From contig NC_081339.1 of assembly GCF_022539665.2 (NCBI RefSeq), forward strand, positions 1,302,001 through 1,366,000: a stretch of 64,000 nt of DNA, written 5' to 3'. Shown in pieces: positions 21,429 to 33,445 of the stretch (its first letter is position 1; each line of letters opens with the position of its first letter). Made by a program: the position numbers and the translations under genes. This stretch comes from Daphnia carinata (taxonomy: Eukaryota > Arthropoda > Branchiopoda > Diplostraca > Daphniidae). A model generated the notes under the pieces. The model saw nothing but the letters and a program-made list of their open reading frames with translations, was not told the origin of the DNA and did no database searches.

Positions 21429-21469
21429 GGATATATCGATGTGGGAGCACTCCGAAATTCAAATCTTCC

Positions 21470-22250
21470 GTTGGTGAGAAGATCAGAACTATTTTTGGCT
21501 AGATATCATTGACGAACTACGTCGTCTCAAGAATGTTGCGGTACCAAGATGGGTCTTTAGTGAAGTAATTCATTCAACAGTCCGCTTAGAACTTTATATA
21601 TTTGCGGACGCATCGGCTTCGGCTTATGGCGTTGCGGCTTACCTACGAGCGATATCAACTAACGGAATACATACATCACTACTGGCCAGCAAAACACGAG
21701 TGGCGTCGATCAAAACACTTACCATCCCAAGGATGGAACTTATAGGCGTTGTCTTAGCGGTAAGGCTGTTGGAATATCTACTAAAAGAAACACACCTTAG
21801 CATCAAGCAAACCTTCTTCTGGCTTGACTCTCAAGTGACACTGCATTGGATTCGAGAAGATAGTAACCACTGGAAGCCCTTTGTGAAGAATCGAGATGAA
21901 GAAATCCAAAAGAAATCGAAACGAGAATGGTGGCGTTTCTGTTCCGGCGTTCAAAACCCTGCTGACTTCTGCTGGCGTCCAAAGGCGTTGACGTAGGATA
22001 TCTAGTGAACTGTACAGTATGGTGGTACGGCCCGAAATGGTTGGAAGGTGCTGAGACTGATTGGCCTTTGGCGGGAGCTGCGACGGGATTTAATGATCCG
22101 ATGAATGCTGTTGTTGAGAAGGCTGACACCGAGAGGAGGCGAGTGACGTTATCTGTTGCCAACGTGTTAATTCAACCAAAAGAGGATATTGTGGATTTCG
22201 ATCAGGTTAGTAATTTACATCGTGTACTTCGCATTACCGCATGGATGTAA
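21470..22250 (+). pseudogene. pol: BEL RNase H and linker, broken
   Basis: Frames here read IIDELRRLKN, then VPRWVF near 21540, an RNase H segment YIFADASASAYGVAAYLR near 21600, and IPRMELIGVVLAVRLLEYLL with WLDSQVTLHWI near 21725-21850. They end in PADFCWRP, the BEL equivalent of the RNase H end. A linker frame at 22005-22250 contains the WWYGPKWL segment typical before BEL integrase. Two or three frame changes interrupt it. Confidence 0.8.
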
Positions 22251-22491
22251 CATTTCGTCAGAAACCTTTTCCGAACCGTCCGTGGTCGACACTGTTGTTT
22301 AGTAGGTGAAAAAGATGATTACTTAGCGGACGAAAGGGACTGCCGACTGTTAAGATTGGGAATCAACTAGCACCAACTCTCTCAACAAAAGAACTTCTGA
22401 CGGCAGAAAAAGCATGGATTCGAAGAACACATCAAGACGCTTTTCCAGAAGAATTTAACTTATTACAGGAAGGTAAACCCGTAACACAGAA

Positions 22492-23927
22492 TTGAAAATC
22501 ATAAAAACAGCCGGCAGGATTGAAGAACTATATCGATTTGAAGAGAAGAGTCCTCCCATACTTCTCCCAGCTAACAGTCGGTTTGTGACCAAACAAATTA
22601 TGCAGACACCTACATCTGTACCATTCAGGAATAAAAACGACTATGATGCAGCTAAAAGAAAAATTTTGGATTATCCGCGGACGGCAACAAATTAAAAAGA
22701 CTCTACGATCTTGTGAAAACAACAACCGAGGGCATTTTCGGTTATGGCCCCTCTACCACTTGACCGGATCTGCAAGAGCCATCCATACGAGACAACCGGA
22801 ATGACTTTGCGGGACCCACCTACGTGAAGAAGAATGCTAAATCAAAATCAACAACATAGGCTTACTTTGTTGTCTTCACTTGTGCCGTTATCCGGCCCCT
22901 GCATTTCGAATTAATGCACGATCTATCAACGCCTTCATTTTACGAGCAATGCGCCGTTTCTTTGCTCGTCGAGGCATTTGCTCAGTGATCTCCTCAGATA
23001 ACGCCAAAACCCTTTGTGCTGCTGATCGCGCTTTCAAAGTACTGTTCCAAGATCCTGAAGTTCAAGGATACCTCTCTCATCGGCAAATCACTTGGAAGTT
23101 CAACACCGCCAAAGCTCCTTGTTGGGGAGGTTTTTTCGAAAAGATGGTGAGGACTACGAAGGATCTTCTTAAGAAAACTCTGCAAAAAACGACTTTAACC
23201 TCTGACGAGATGCAAACTGTTTTAGCCGAAATCGAAGTCGTCATTAACTCTCGGCCGCTCACCTACGTTTCAGAGGATGTCGAGGAAGAAGGACCGCTAA
23301 CTCCAAGTCATCTTCTGATTGGTAGAAGAATTACTGCGCTTCCTTTCGTCTCAAGCAAGATCTCTTATTTAACCGTAAGGCCCTTTTGCGACGCGAAAAA
23401 TATCGATTAGCGATAGTAAAAAGCTGGTGGAGTCGGTGGCATGCGGAGTATTTACATGAGCTCGTCCGCCATAACAACAATTGGAAATCGAAGAATCGGC
23501 TAAAAGTAGGGGACGTAGTCTCATAGATGACGACAATACCCGTCGACAAATGTGGAAATCGGGCGTTGTGTTGGAAAAGGTACTTGGAAGATATGGACAC
23601 GTCCGTATCGTTAGATTGAAAACAGCTAAGGATGTTGTCACGCGCTCAGTGCAATGCTTGTACCCAACGGAACTCAACATCAACGAAGACATAACAACTG
23701 GAACGCAGAAAACTGATCTGATAGAGGCGCCCCAACCATCAACTATGGATCTCGGATCGGAGCTTGCAGTCAGCGAATTGCGAGAAATAACGACCGACGA
23801 TGGAATATCAGCAGTCGATTCTGCATCGGATGTAGCAGACCCGACGGGGAAGGATGTTGGAGAATGTCGTCGTCAATCTAGATTTGGCCGCCCCTTAAAA
23901 CCGAGCTGGCGAATGCCTAGGGAATGA
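22492..23927 (+). pseudogene. pol: BEL integrase with C-terminal extension, broken
   Basis: Weak zinc-binding sequence starts near 22560 (ILLPANSRFVTKQI). The core is open at 22880-23410 with SSDNAKTL (second catalytic Asp near 23000), WKFNTAKAPCWGGFFEKMVR (catalytic Glu region near 23140) and INSRPLTYVSED. After a frame change, 23390-23927 reads the DUF5641-type tail (SWWSRWHAEYL, then LKVGDVVL, then GRYGHVRIVRLKT). It would insert the cDNA into chromosomes if intact. A stop lies at 23927; no env of its own follows. Confidence 0.85.
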
Positions 23928-24159
23928 GAAAAGGTCCGACGCCACAAACCCATCTTATATTTTTTCCTTTTTGTTCTCTCTCTGGACACGACCTAGTTTC
24001 AGTGAGCATGGGTATTGTTAATTGATGCAGTGCTATGTCGATTCGTCACACCACGTATGACCAAAAATTCAAGAAAGTAAAATAAAGAAATTCAAAGTTC
24101 AAGTATTGACAGTTTCTATCTATCCGTTAAACAAGTTTCTACGAAATAGGAGAAGAGAA

Positions 24160-24438
24160 TAAATAATAAAATACCATCAGATTTCTTACAATAACCAAGA
24201 TGGAACCCTGTACTCATGGCTGGACACGCTAAAAATCTTAAGTATATCAGTGATAGGATTCGAACTTTTTCTCATATGCTTACATTCCTTCCTCGTATTT
24301 AATCCTTTCCCAAGAATTATGCGACGTTTTTGCAAACAGCAAAGTGCTAGAAGGTACACAGACAACATGAAGGAGGAACATGAATTAACGGTAATGGTCA
24401 CAGAAGCAGTATATCACCCGGATATAGTTATCGAGTAG
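24160..24438 (+). pseudogene. env: Env C-terminal relic D, related to copies A and B
   Basis: The frame reads YSWLDTLKILSISVIGF, then a hydrophobic helix and a tail with EEHEL and a YHPDIVIE block. This parallels the membrane anchor and tail of the Env in copies A and B (FSWFDKLKIIGLSAIGF, then EEHEL and YHSDIAIE). Only about 85 residues are recognisable. Identity is far lower than between A and B, so it derives from another or older member. It sits directly after BEL relic 2 and carries no other part of the element that I can see. Confidence 0.7.
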
Positions 24439-24440
24439 CC

Positions 24441-26827
24441 AAGAGCTAGAGGAAGGCCATTCGTTAACATTCCAGCATAGTACGTTGGGTTTTAGCCTCA
24501 CTCCGGTATAGAACGAGGACGAAGCCTCCTAGCTTAATAAGAATCCTTCATGGGAACTTTATCAACCACGCGATACAACCATTAAATTTTCTGGAATTAT
24601 GCGAAAACTAACCTGGTGACCATTAGAAAATGCTCACACAATGTAAGAAATAATCAAAGGATATAATTAGAGGACAAAGTATAAAAAATGCTTGATGCGG
24701 ACAAAGTTCAATGTTCGACACCCCGTAGGCTTAACCCGTGGTTTCAGTAAAGAAAAAAAGAGAGAATCAAAAACTAATGAATTACAGTACCTACACACAG
24801 TTTCCGGACCGATGGAAAAACCCGTGTTTGTAAAAATCGTTAAAAAATACAGTATCATCTGACGTAGATGATGCTAGGGATGAAGTTGTTCGTAAATCTA
24901 AATTTTATGTGGGGTGTTTTTTGGTGAATTTTTTATTCACGTATAGGGCGGCTTTAAATGGGATCATTAAGTTTCCGGTTAGACGAGAAGGCCAGTACTA
25001 AATGGGGCTATTTTGTCTCTCCTGTACGTGATGGTAAATAGGGCTATGAGAGTGCATTAGCGTTTAAAAAAAGAGCATTGTTTTAACTATAATCCAATAC
25101 ATGATTTTACATAACATGCCATGAGCGAAATCACTCTGATTTTGAGTTGAAAACGGAAAATTTTTATTTCTTGTCGATTTTCCAAGATTTCTACATTTTA
25201 AATCGTACGGAAAATATTATTTGGAGCCTATAGCGGCTACAGTTGCCGCTGTAGCGGCCTTGAATATTTTCCCGTACGATTTAAAATTTATTTAAAATTT
25301 ATTTTTGTTATGGCAAAATCATTTTATTTTTTTCCCACTGGTATTTCCATTATTGCTTTTTGTGGTTTTTTCGTCTCATTTACAGTATCGAAATTGAACT
25401 TATTTACAAACTTATTTTTACTGAAATATGTTCTGAAACTATTAGTTCTCATAACTGAACCGTTTTTTCCTAAAAGAAAACAAGTTGAAAAATACACACT
25501 AGATACACGACTAGATAGGTCACGAAAATCTGGTGGATCTTTAATGTTAAATATATGCAAGCGGCAGCCACTTGAACGTATTTACATATTCACAAGACTT
25601 GCATCAGTTCAGCATGGTAAAGAGTCTTGGTTAACGTAACGCTTCGGGGTATGAGAACCCGTTTGCATGTTCCCTAACTGAGAAGCAGCTGCTTATAAAT
25701 CACACCCTGACGTATACGTTTCCCCCTTTTTTGTTCTTTGAAGACTGAACTGGTCAAACCTATTTTCATATAAGTTTGCCATGACAATTGTCTGGTGGTC
25801 GTTATCAGGCCAGATATACATTGCGATAGCTAGAAAGAACAAGTACCCCCACCCCCTGGCGTTATTATAATTAATTTAATTTTTTTTTTAAAGTTTGTGA
25901 CTAAATAATTCGAAGCCGAACCAACCCCACTCCCCTCTTACTCACGATCACATTCGTCATTAGAGAGGAATTTACTACTGATATAAAAAGAACTATAGGT
26001 TGTTACTGCGCTAGATTTCACGGGTTTGACATCTGGATTCCTAGTACTAAAATCGTAAAAGAGTTAACTCCTCCACATTGTTTACTGTTTCATCAATACA
26101 CTAATATCTATTCCCAACAAACTAAGATGATTCTTGTGCTGGCAAAGTTTTATGAAGAAATAATGATGATTCAGCGAAAGATAAAAAAGATGTAAAGGAA
26201 TATCGGATGCTCCTAATAACCATTGATCCCTACCTACAGAACGCAATTTTTGGCTGTCACCATTAAATTTAGGTATAGGCAAAACCTACGCACTTGAGCT
26301 TAAAGATTGCAGCTGAAAACTATTATCTAAGGCAAAAATTTTATCAATTGATTCAACGGCCATGAATCTCATATCTTCAATTGAAAACGGTTGAACGACT
26401 TCGATTGAACAACTTAACAATATGGGACAACCCGTGTCAGATGCATGAGTAATTGCAAAGACTATTTACACTCTACTTTGCCGGTGATTAGCATGGAAAT
26501 CGGTAGTGAAAGAGGAGAAAAAACGGCGACTTTACTCACTGCTTGTTTTGTGAAATAAAAATTAATAAGCTAAATCTACAACGAAAGACAGGCCGACCAA
26601 TTGTTTACAGCATTCTTTGACACTCTTCCAGTACAAATATATTCTTAATTTCTTAATAAAGGAAAAATTGCCTGTTGAAGTATATAAAAAAAATACTTCA
26701 ACTTTGCAAAATTACAAGCATATCTCCTTAATACCGCTATTCTTTGTAATGTTAGCCCACGAGCTTATCTAAATGTACCTTTGTTTCCCCAAACCATTCA
26801 AAATTTAATTGCCGCTTAACGTTAAGG
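24441..26827. other. No recognised gene
   Basis: AT-rich sequence with an inverted repeat (25197-25286) and scattered short frames. The 109-codon frame at 25310-25639 has no recognisable domain, and its hydrophobic start could be chance in AT-rich DNA. No RNA gene was recognised. Confidence 0.4.
25197..25286. repeat. 90-bp imperfect inverted repeat
   Basis: The left arm ttttaaatcgtacgg-aaaatatt is matched by the right arm gaatattttcccgtacgattt in inverted form. The centre (ctacag, loop ttgccg, ctgtag) can also pair. It could fold into a long hairpin and may be a small MITE. No target duplication was seen. Confidence 0.65.
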
Positions 26828-26835
26828 CCTAACAC

Positions 26836-27306
26836 CAGACTTGCCGCGATCGCGGTCAAAAATTGATCGCCGATCCGATCTTCGATCAAAAAATTGATCG
26901 GCGATCCGATCTTTTGAAAAAGATCGGAGATCGGATCGGCGATCCCAAAAAATTGATCGCGATCCGATCTTTTTTAGCGATCAAACCTTTCGCCATCTAG
27001 CTGTAGATTTTGCAGTCGCATGGTTCTATTTCTCTGCTATTTTTGCGAATGCCAATTGAGGGAAACTGTTTAGTGTTCACCCTCAATGGCCGCCAGTGAC
27101 TGTCGCTGTGACAGCCAATGCTACATTCGTGAAACAGTGTAAATTTTTAGCGTTAGATGTCGCACAAAAATGATCGGTAAAAATGATCGGCAAAATTTGA
27201 TCGCCGATCCGATCTTTTGCAGTTTGATCGGATCGGCGATCCGATCAAACTCAAAAAGATCGGATCGGAGATCGAGATCGGAAAATTGATCGGCGCGGCA
27301 AGTCTG
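26836..27306. mobile_element. hAT-type MITE, 471 bp, with GATCGG-rich ends
   Basis: The ends are perfect 13-bp inverted repeats CAGACTTGCCGCG, and CCTAACAC occurs immediately outside both ends (26828-26835 and 27307-27314), a perfect 8-bp target duplication. CAG ends and an 8-bp duplication are the hallmark of hAT elements. Inside each end is a dense set of GATCGG/CCGATC words in both orientations; the middle 170 bp (about 26995-27165) is unique sequence without coding capacity. The element must have been moved by a hAT transposase encoded elsewhere. Which transposase cannot be told here. Confidence 0.92.
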
Positions 27307-27314
27307 CCTAACAC

Positions 27315-28740
27315 TTTGTTTTCCAATTTAAAATTAACTACGTAAGAAATGTTTATGCCCATATAAATTTTTTACCTCAATTTCTTTGCCAATACGATAA
27401 ATTAAGCGAAAAAATAATTTGCAATGTTTTAACCGTGGTTTCGTTTTCTTGGCTAACGAATAAGACTACTATACATAATGAAAGAATTGAATCATTTTAA
27501 TGACAAATAAAAACTTCAGATTTCTTAATTAAATCATACGGTTTTTAAAGCCGCGCTCCAATTTGGTACGTTTTGCAATATCAATTCGATTTCCCCTAAA
27601 AGAGAACACTGTTTTTATCATAAGCATTGCTGTTAAAAAACTCACAGACGTAATGATGCTAAATATGGACGGACCCTGGTCGTCGACGTTCTAAGGCGGA
27701 ATATGTTTTTATTTCTAAGGGAGCCCTGTTGGCCGACAAAACAAGTGCTAAACCTTCACCGCTCCATTTCCAACCAAAAACTATGAACGTGCAGTTAGCG
27801 AATCGACCAGAAAAGCAGTTTGACTTGGAATGCTGTCAAGACATTTATTTGGCAAATCAAGATTGAATATAGCTTCTTTGCGCCAATTAAGCCACAGTTC
27901 AGGTTACATTGAATCCCTTTTCCTTTGCAAACACTAATAAAAATCGACATTCTGAATCAGCTTATTAATGGCTTATTTGAAATTAGTCAAACAAGTTAAT
28001 TGGTAGGAAATCAAACAAAAAGAACGTCTACATTACAACCAAGCTTTTTTATTGTCCAAATTTGCACCAAACCACTGGTTGGTCCTTTTTTCTCAGTTCT
28101 CATCTCAAGCCATCTTCATTGTCTTTCCAAGTTATAAACTTTTTTTAGGATGGGTATAAGTATAATAAGTGTCCAAGACAGGTTTCTCGTGGGTTTATTT
28201 TTTGGAAGAGCTACTTTTTTAACGCTGTTTTATTATTCGTCGAGACATCGTTCTTGAGTTTTGCCGGGAAACCAAAAGAAAACAGATTTCCATATACCCC
28301 TCCCTACATCAAACCCTATGTCCAAAATGAACTGTAACGAAGCCAAATAGACATCTTCAACATATATTTCTTCTCGATGTCTTTATTACTCATCAAGGGT
28401 GAACATATTAATTGCACCGCAACATACGCAGCGCGGGTGACCTAGATGAACACCTGCAAGATGATTCACGCAGGCGATACGTCATCAATATCACGCCATA
28501 TTGAACGCCTCTTTTAATTGGTCAACCGCGTGCAGCCTACAAGCTCCTCCCAATCACGCCACTTTGCAATGTTCCGTGGTTAACCCAGCATCTGAGGAAG
28601 ATCAGACTAGAACTTGCAGCCGATTCGAGTAGTTGCCTGAAAGCATTTCTATTACTTTATTAATGTTATGCTTGAATTTGTGCCTTTTACTTAACATTTT
28701 ATTCGCCGTGTCAGTCCAGTAAAATTGTTTAGACTTAGAA
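27315..28740. other. No recognised gene
   Basis: AT-rich DNA without long frames or repeats that I can place. The right end, from about 28430, becomes more GC-rich and could already be the LTR of BEL relic 3. Confidence 0.4.
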
Positions 28741-28870
28741 TTATTCGCGGTGATTCGACTGTCTAGTTCCATTTGTTTTGAACTATTGTTTGTGTATCGC
28801 TCTCGTGGAAGTTGCGTATCACGCCCGCCTTGTGTCGTTTTTCTTCTCGTTCTCTATACGTGTGATCACG

Positions 28871-28962
28871 GTAAGACCCAATTATATTTGTTTCTTTTAA
28901 CTTGTTTCTTGAATATTTCTTCTTCTTCTTTGTTCTTTGTCTTTTTAACTCTTATGTCTTAG
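28871..28962 (+). other. Possible 92-bp leader intron of BEL relic 3
   Basis: The segment starts GTAAGACCC, is T-rich over its second half and ends TTATGTCTTAG. It lies in the untranslated leader, some 400 bp before the gag ATG. It is a prediction from splice-site sequence alone. Confidence 0.4.
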
Positions 28963-29359
28963 CTGATATAATACATACATCATTGTGGGTAAGACGCCTC
29001 GAGTTCAATATACATTTATTTGTCTTAATCCGTAAAGTCCGTCTTCCCACACGGGAAGATGCTTTACAGATCAAATCCGATCTGAGCACAAGATCCACTA
29101 TCGGGATCGTACATTTTTCAACATCAAAATCTTCCGTGCACAAATTTTGACGAGATTTGAGACAAGATAGTGAGATTTAACAGAAGAATCTGAAAATAGC
29201 TTCCGTCGTGTCCAACTTTGTACTGTATCGAGCTCGTGTTATTCACGTTTTGCATTCACATTGGTCGACTAATCGTTCGAACTGTATCCATTGATATCGT
29301 CCACATCCTGTGTCTGTTAACCATTTGCTACGTTGGTGCTTCCCTATTTCAATTGCAAG

Positions 29360-30962
29360 ATGAACGAGACCCAAGGAATTGTCTCAAAATCCGCCAAGGA
29401 AGAATCTGTAACGGCCTTAAAATCCGCTGAGTCGGGGCCCGATCACAATGGCGGAAACATGACTCACGACTCATCAATTCACAGTCTTACTCAAGCATGA
29501 GGCATTCGGAAGAAAGAGCACACCACGCTGTCGCGCAGGATCCGACAACATTGTATCCGTCAACATCGTCAAGGCATTGGTTTCAGCAAAGGCCAATTGA
29601 CCATCTGACGCACCGAACTCGTGCGCCTGTTCGATCGGACTATGGAGCTTTACGAGAAATATGTGGAGGCAGTTACCAATCTACCAGGTAGGCGCCGAGC
29701 AGAGTGCGAACGCTGGGAAGTTCGTGACAGATCACCTGAGTGTACTGTCAGAGATCGGCCAATACCTAGCATGGCGGTCAATTTTATCGTAACGTGCATC
29801 GTCAATTACTATCAAGTTGACGGTGACAAAGGCAAATCTAATAGAAAATTCGACTATATCTGGAAAGATCCAACAGCTCGAAACCCAAGCTGGCAACATC
29901 CAAAGCCTCTAAGCCGACACGGGGAGCTTTTGTCAGACATCGTCAACGACATTAAGAAGTCATCTGTGCAAGCCAGACGGCAGAGTGAAGCATTAAACGC
30001 AATCGAACATCTTCTACAGTCGATCCATGAAGTTAACGAAAAATCTTTAGCAACCGTTGAAAAGAAGATGGATATTCGACTCAAGTCGGGAATTGGCCAA
30101 ATGGTGGAAGAGAACGAGTCCAACTCCAAGAAAGTCGAAGAGGGACTAGAAGCTCTCCAGAAAACCAGTGAATCGCAGTCGAAAGAACTTGAAAAGTTGA
30201 AATACCTTGTACGACAGACCTGCGCAAAAATGTCGAGACAATGCCCCGTGGGTGAAACTATATCATCGGTCGGCTGGACACATCGATACAAGGGATGTTG
30301 TTTCAGCGCCAACTTTAGGATGGCCGCAAGGCAGTATCCCATCCTCACCGCCACAGGCAGTTAGCTTCTTGGGCCAATGCGGAGGAACGGGGACAACGGG
30401 CGAACAAATAGACAACCTGGAGGCAACTACCGACATGTCAAACGACCAATCGTTCGGCTGCCAGCAACAGTCTAAGAGCGATCCGAAATCGGATTCTTGT
30501 CTCATCTGCCAACTTCGATCTTTGAGTCATTCTTTGAGAATGTCAGCACTTCTACCTCTCACCATCATCAAGTTCGACGGTAACCCGCTAAACTACCAAA
30601 TGTTCAAGTCGAAATTTATGACGCTCTATCACAACCGGTGCAGTGACAATGGAATCCGTTTAGCGCATTTGCAAGAGCTGCTTGCCACGCAGGTTCTCAA
30701 CTCGGTAGCTCATTGTGTGCATGACCAGAGCAAATACGAGGTAGTCTGGAATCGGCTCGACCAAGAATATGGCCACACTACTATCATGGCTCAGACACAT
30801 CTCAACAATCTCCTTCGACTTCCGTCCGTGCAGCCCAATGACAGCACCAGTTTGAAGACATTCTTCAACAAGCTAGATGGAGCCGTCTCCACCTTGCCGG
30901 TTTCAATCTTACCAAGTGGTCGTCGTCGTCAAGAAAGGTTCTCACAGGGCTTAAACCATTAG
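29360..30962 (+). pseudogene. gag: BEL gag of relic 3, frameshifted
   Basis: The ATG at 29360 opens a 46-codon stretch ending in a stop (about 29499). After frame changes the reading resumes with RLFDRTMELYEKYVEAVTNL, a coiled-coil or charged region (29885-30220), and then the DUF1759-type core IKFDGNPLNYQMFKSKFM (30570-30620), with the VWNRLDQEYG and LPSVQPND blocks up to 30962. Gag would form the particle. At least three breaks exist, one of them near 30220-30330 where two frames overlap. Confidence 0.8.
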
Positions 30963-31019
30963 GATTAGCCAATCCAAAGCTGGACTTAGACTTGGGCAAA
31001 TTGCCTATGGATCTGCGCC

Positions 31020-32144
31020 CTAACGATTCTTTGGGACAGTGAAATTGATGCTTTCACTTTCAAGGTGGGATAGGAAATTCAGCTGTACGCCACACCTACT
31101 AAAAGAAATCTCGTAAGTGTGGTGGCCACTGTATACGATCCGCTTGGGTTCGTCGCTTAGGTGGTGTTCGTCATGAAAATATTGACACAAGAAGTATGGC
31201 GAGCCAAGTTAGATTGGGACGAAGAGCTACCCGAACACTTGAAATTTCGATTTCTAAAATGGTGTCAAAGTTTGTCAAACTTAGAACGCATCACAGTTCC
31301 TCGATGCCTAGTAAATGAAGAGCACCCAACAACTCAACAGATACACATCTGTGCCGACGCCAGTCAACTAGGGTTTGGAGCAGTCGCGTATGTGCGAACA
31401 ACATACGCCAGTGAAAGAGTCGACAAATCTTTCACCATTACCAAAACACATGTCGCACCGCTAAAGCAACTCTCGATCCTCGGCTCGAACTTCAAGGAGC
31501 TGTCGAAGTTTTACACCTGGCCATAATAATTTGCCGTGAAATGAACTTGGATCTGACTCAAACCACGTTTCACGTCGACTCCCAGACAGTTTTGAGATGG
31601 ATCCATTCTTCCAACGTCAATTACGAAGTGTTTTTGGGCAACAGAATTGGAAAGATTTAAATGAACACCGATTGTCGACAATGGCGCCACGTACCAGGAA
31701 TCATGATCCAGCAGACGTTTGCAGCAGAGGATTGGATCCCAACAACCTCAAAGAGCTACAGCGGTTCCATCAAGGACCAGCTTTCTATTGTTGGAACCTC
31801 CATTATGGCCAACGTGGGATCAGATCGAACAAAACGACCATCAAGATCCCGAAGCCCTCCATGTCTATACAACGAAAACCGAGCCCAGTGACAACGTGAT
31901 CGACAAGTGCGCAGAATATTATTCGAACAAAGTGCGCCTTGAACGAGTGCTAGCGTTGTGTTCACGGTTCATCGCAAACTGTCGTGCTAAAGCAAAGAAA
32001 CTAAAGGTGACTTCAGGAGAACTGACGCCAGTTGAAACTGAAGCAGCTTTGGCAATGTGCATTCAACGTGCACAAGAAGTGACATACCCGGAAGATGTGT
32101 TGTTCTTAAAAAAGGGAAAAGAATTGCCAAACGGTCGGTCTTAA
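31020..32144 (+). pseudogene. pol: BEL RT end and RNase H of relic 3, broken
   Basis: Directly after gag the reading gives VVATVYDPLGFVA (about 31118-31158), the block that normally follows RT in BEL elements, then VWRAKLDWDEELPEHL and ICADASQLGFGAVAYVR (RNase H, near 31350). Further on come FHVDSQTVLRWI, a PADVCSRGLDPNNLKEL block (near 31715) and a linker that ends at 32144. Neighbouring frames carry consecutive parts, so single-base indels occur near 31540, 31640 and 31790. No integrase follows. Confidence 0.8.
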
Positions 32145-33445
32145 AAGTCAATACTGATCTTCCGAGATCCGTAACAGATTGGAACCCCCTTTTCAGGTAG
32201 TTTCACCGCCACCCAATCACAGTATGCAAACAGCAGGTCAGAAATACCCATAGTTTTCTTTCTGGCCGTGAAAATTTGAGAGAAAAGGTTAGGCGAAGCC
32301 TGCGGCAGTTTAAACCCTCTTACAGGTAGTTGAACCTTTTTCCTTGTTAGTGAAATTTCACGCAATTCCCATCCTGCAAATGGTAGAAGAGACGAAAAGG
32401 GCATTTTTGGGATTTCGTAGAATACAATTTGCAAGCAAAAGGTGAATCCTAACCAGTTGCACTTCAAAGGTTTTTTGGTAGCCGAACAAAACAGCCATGT
32501 GGTTGCCTTCGGACCAATGGCGGCGTGCGCACAACGTGAGACTTTTCGAACAAAAAAAACACACAAAAAAAAACAACGTAAAAAAACAAACTCCTTCCAC
32601 GAATGGGCCTTTGGCTTTTATAGAAGTAATAGACTAGTATGTGGTGGCCTGTCCCGGGAAGGTAATCGATGGAGGCTACTGCTAATTGTCTGTCCGTTGA
32701 TTTCCTTTTCCCATCGATTTCCTCCTGTCCACGGTTTCCCATGCATCCGGTTCTCAACCTCCCTCAATTTTCTGTTTGCTCGTGGACATAAAACTTGGAC
32801 AAATGGACAAAAAAGTTCAGCCTAGCCGGCAGCAGTTGGAACCTTGAATGTCACGTGATCTCCACGCGACAAATTTTAGAAGGGCGGTAAAAAGGCAAGG
32901 AAAAAAGTTAAGCCATAGGCTGTTTGAACCAGGTAGTCGAATCTTATTATTTAGATTTAGGAAAAAGCCATATATGATTGCCATCGAACAAATGGCATCA
33001 GGCGCACAACCTTAGGTTTCCTGGAAAAATAAGCAAACAGACAAATACATAAAAAGAAATCCTACAAATATGCCTTTGGCATTTATATAAATAGCAGTAG
33101 TAGATGTCACCGACGAAAATTCCCAAATATTTATGAACAATTGGCGTTTGAAAACCCAAACGGATTGCTTTTAGGTGAAACTTGGAACGTCCCCCGAAAA
33201 TCTTGGAACAGAGTCAACGTCGTTGCTAAAATCAACGACAAAAACGAAGATTATGTGAAATATTGGAAAACACAATCATTTCGTTACACTACACACGTTA
33301 TCCACAAATAATTTATTTTGCAATGTGTTGATGAAGCCCTTTAAGAAAAGTGAATTCATCGTTGAGAAATTAAAAAATGGAACTGTCGCAAACAACTTTG
33401 GAACGCAGTCAATTCTTTTATGAAAATTATCAAGCACAACGCGAC
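32145..33445. repeat. Non-coding stretch with a diverged direct duplication
   Basis: A block near 32485-32640 (gccatgtggttgccttcg, gcgcacaac, then A-rich, then gcctttggcttttata) recurs in diverged form near 32975-33110 (gccatatatgattgccatcg, gcgcacaac, A-rich, gcctttggcatttata). No gene is recognised on either strand. It may be two copies of an LTR or MITE whose edges I cannot place. Confidence 0.5.

Larger units (their letters stand above)
18722..23927 (+). mobile_element. BEL/Pao retrotransposon relic 2
   Basis: Gag, zinc knuckles, protease, RT start, RNase H and integrase with its C-terminal extension follow in Pao order on the + strand. The gag N-terminus and 5' LTR are replaced by the hAT 1 gene at the left. 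The RT palm is deleted, and a stretch in gag-protease is duplicated and scrambled. No LTR was identified at either end. Confidence 0.9.
28741..32144 (+). mobile_element. BEL/Pao retrotransposon relic 3
   Basis: A leader with a possible intron is followed by a BEL gag from 29360, then a jump directly to the RT end and RNase H. The protease, most of RT and the integrase are missing. The left boundary is an estimate; a ttggtgcttccc sequence at 29333 could be a primer site just before gag. Confidence 0.75.

Noticed and set aside
25310-25639. 109-codon frame as a membrane protein gene
   Set aside because: AT-rich composition explains the hydrophobic start; no conserved motif and no supporting context.
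26836-27306. GATCGG repeats as a CRISPR array or satellite
   Set aside because: The spacing is irregular, the words occur in both orientations, and clean terminal repeats with an 8-bp duplication identify a MITE.
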